Positions 6,877-7,582 of a stretch of DNA of 7,582 nucleotides are shown here, piece by piece. The notes below the pieces were generated by a model. That model was given only the letters and a program-made list of their open reading frames with translations, ran no database searches and had not been told where the DNA came from. Positions within the stretch are counted from its first letter, which is position 1, and the number at the start of each line of letters is the position of its first letter. Source of the stretch: an uncultured Rhodospirillales bacterium (GTDB taxonomy: Bacteria; Pseudomonadota; Alphaproteobacteria; Rhodospirillales; Casp-alpha2); the NCBI GenBank assembly GCA_938074585.1, contig CALJEW010000260.1, positions 1 through 7,582 on the forward strand, read 5' to 3'. The position numbers and the translations under genes were made by a program.

Positions 6877-7582
6877 TTACGTGTTCGGTATTAGAACAGA
6901 CCCTTCCATTAATGCCCGCGCTGTTCGGTATACGGTAACGGATTTTGCAACCCAATGACCACCTAAAAGTTGCACATCCGCATCAACGGGCAACACACCC
7001 GACGGGTTAGCAAACAACAAATTATCAGTTGTTTCACCAACGTGTTCGTAAGCAACACTGCCCTTAATCCGGCATGCAACGCCCAAACACATGGCTCCTG
7101 TTAAAGGCATCACCCTATGTATTTGTCCCATCGATGTAATCCGGGCTGATAAATGAGCGGCATCTGGTTGGACCGTTTCTCCAGCAAGCGTTGGATAAGG
7201 AATTAAGGGCGCTATCAATGCAATGCGCGGATTACCCAACGGCACTTGATTCGGCGATGTGGCCAATCCTATTAACACACCGCAGGCACGGCGCAATCTG
7301 TCCAGTAATGCCATTAATTTTTTATTGGATTCTAATTCATCCACCTGCTCTGCACCCGATAAACCAAACCGTTCAGCCGCAACAACAATTTGCGCGGTGC
7401 TGGCATCAACGATTGATACTTCAATAGGGGCTTCGCCATCCAAATGAATAGTATCGCTTACATTCCCGGTAGGCAAAAGGGACCCGGTCGTAGCACCACC
7501 GGGATCCAAATAATCTAAGCGAATTTGAGACCCAGTCCCAGAAACACCTGGAATACCGAACGAACCGTGTTCATTAAAACAT
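6877..7582 (-). CDS. PrpF-family (2-methylaconitate / 4-oxalomesaconate-type) isomerase, 5' end outside window
   Basis: C-terminal 234 codons of a DapF-fold isomerase of the PrpF family, which is usually about 350-390 residues; the frame is open to the window edge and the start is not visible. Characterised relatives catalyse double-bond isomerisation in tricarboxylates: PrpF (2-methylaconitate), GalD (4-oxalomesaconate tautomerase) and LigU. Family signatures are IRLDYLDPGG followed by TGSLLPTGN, the (E)VSIVDAS strand, LFANPSG near the C terminus, and the closing RTARALMEGSVLIP. The DPGG...PTGN form and the long middle segment look closer to PrpF/LigU-like members than to GalD, but I cannot separate them without the N-terminal half, where key catalytic residues lie. 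No propionate-cycle genes (prpB, prpC, acnD) are in view, so a methylcitrate role is not supported. The TTG at 7509 in this frame is an internal leucine codon. It is followed after 18 bp by the TIM-barrel gene on the same strand. Confidence 0.88.
   Translation of the reverse strand, partial: CFNEHGSFGIPGVSGTGSQIRLDYLDPGGATTGSLLPTGNVSDTIHLDGEAPIEVSIVDASTAQIVVAAERFGLSGAEQVDELESNKKLMALLDRLRRACGVLIGLATSPNQVPLGNPRIALIAPLIPYPTLAGETVQPDAAHLSARITSMGQIHRVMPLTGAMCLGVACRIKGSVAYEHVGETTDNLLFANPSGVLPVDADVQLLGGHWVAKSVTVYRTARALMEGSVLIPNT

Noticed and set aside
1..7582. Search for a defence system, toxin-antitoxin pair, mobile element, CRISPR array, tRNA or riboswitch.
   Set aside because: No nuclease, helicase, transposase or integrase motifs, no direct-repeat arrays and no cloverleaf-like segments were seen. 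Genes look like core and metabolic chromosome content.

Overview
The window looks like ordinary chromosome from an alphaproteobacterium, free-living and with moderate GC (mid-40s percent by eye). The evidence is an IalB-family secreted protein directly upstream of rlmN, a SpoU/TrmH methyltransferase of the form common in Alphaproteobacteria, a rhizobial-type (ReAV-like) asparaginase, and a PrpF-family isomerase paired with a TIM-barrel enzyme. No genus can be named from the sequence. There are no tRNAs, rRNAs, CRISPR arrays, insertion sequences or phage genes.

Layout. Positions 1-903 (minus) hold the first 301 codons of rlmN, whose 3' end lies outside the window. Positions 969-1490 (minus) encode an exported IalB-like protein upstream of rlmN on the same strand. 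A short divergent region of about 56 bp, carrying a perfect 13-bp palindrome, separates it from a zinc-binding asparaginase gene (1547-2560, plus). That gene converges, with a 2-bp gap, on a two-gene minus-strand unit. In transcription order this unit is a SpoU-family RNA methyltransferase (4772-4197) and then a large polytopic membrane protein resembling GT-C glycosyltransferases (4197-2563). The two are joined by a TGATG stop/start overlap.

Positions 4848-5829 (plus) hold a full-length but heavily decayed zinc-free quinone oxidoreductase pseudogene. It has five in-frame stops, four frameshifts and a destroyed nucleotide-binding glycine motif. Downstream of it, and convergent with it, is a minus-strand operon. 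Its first gene is a PrpF-family isomerase truncated by the window end (7582-6877), followed after 18 bp by a xylose-isomerase-like TIM-barrel enzyme (6858-5857). The pair looks catabolic (tricarboxylate, oxalomesaconate or sugar-acid type), but the substrate cannot be read from the sequence.

I looked for an undescribed multi-gene system and did not find a convincing one. The least-understood items are the GT-C-like protein coupled to a tRNA/rRNA methyltransferase and the PrpF plus TIM-barrel pair. Gene density is high and no gene-free stretch exceeds 300 bases once the pseudogene is counted.
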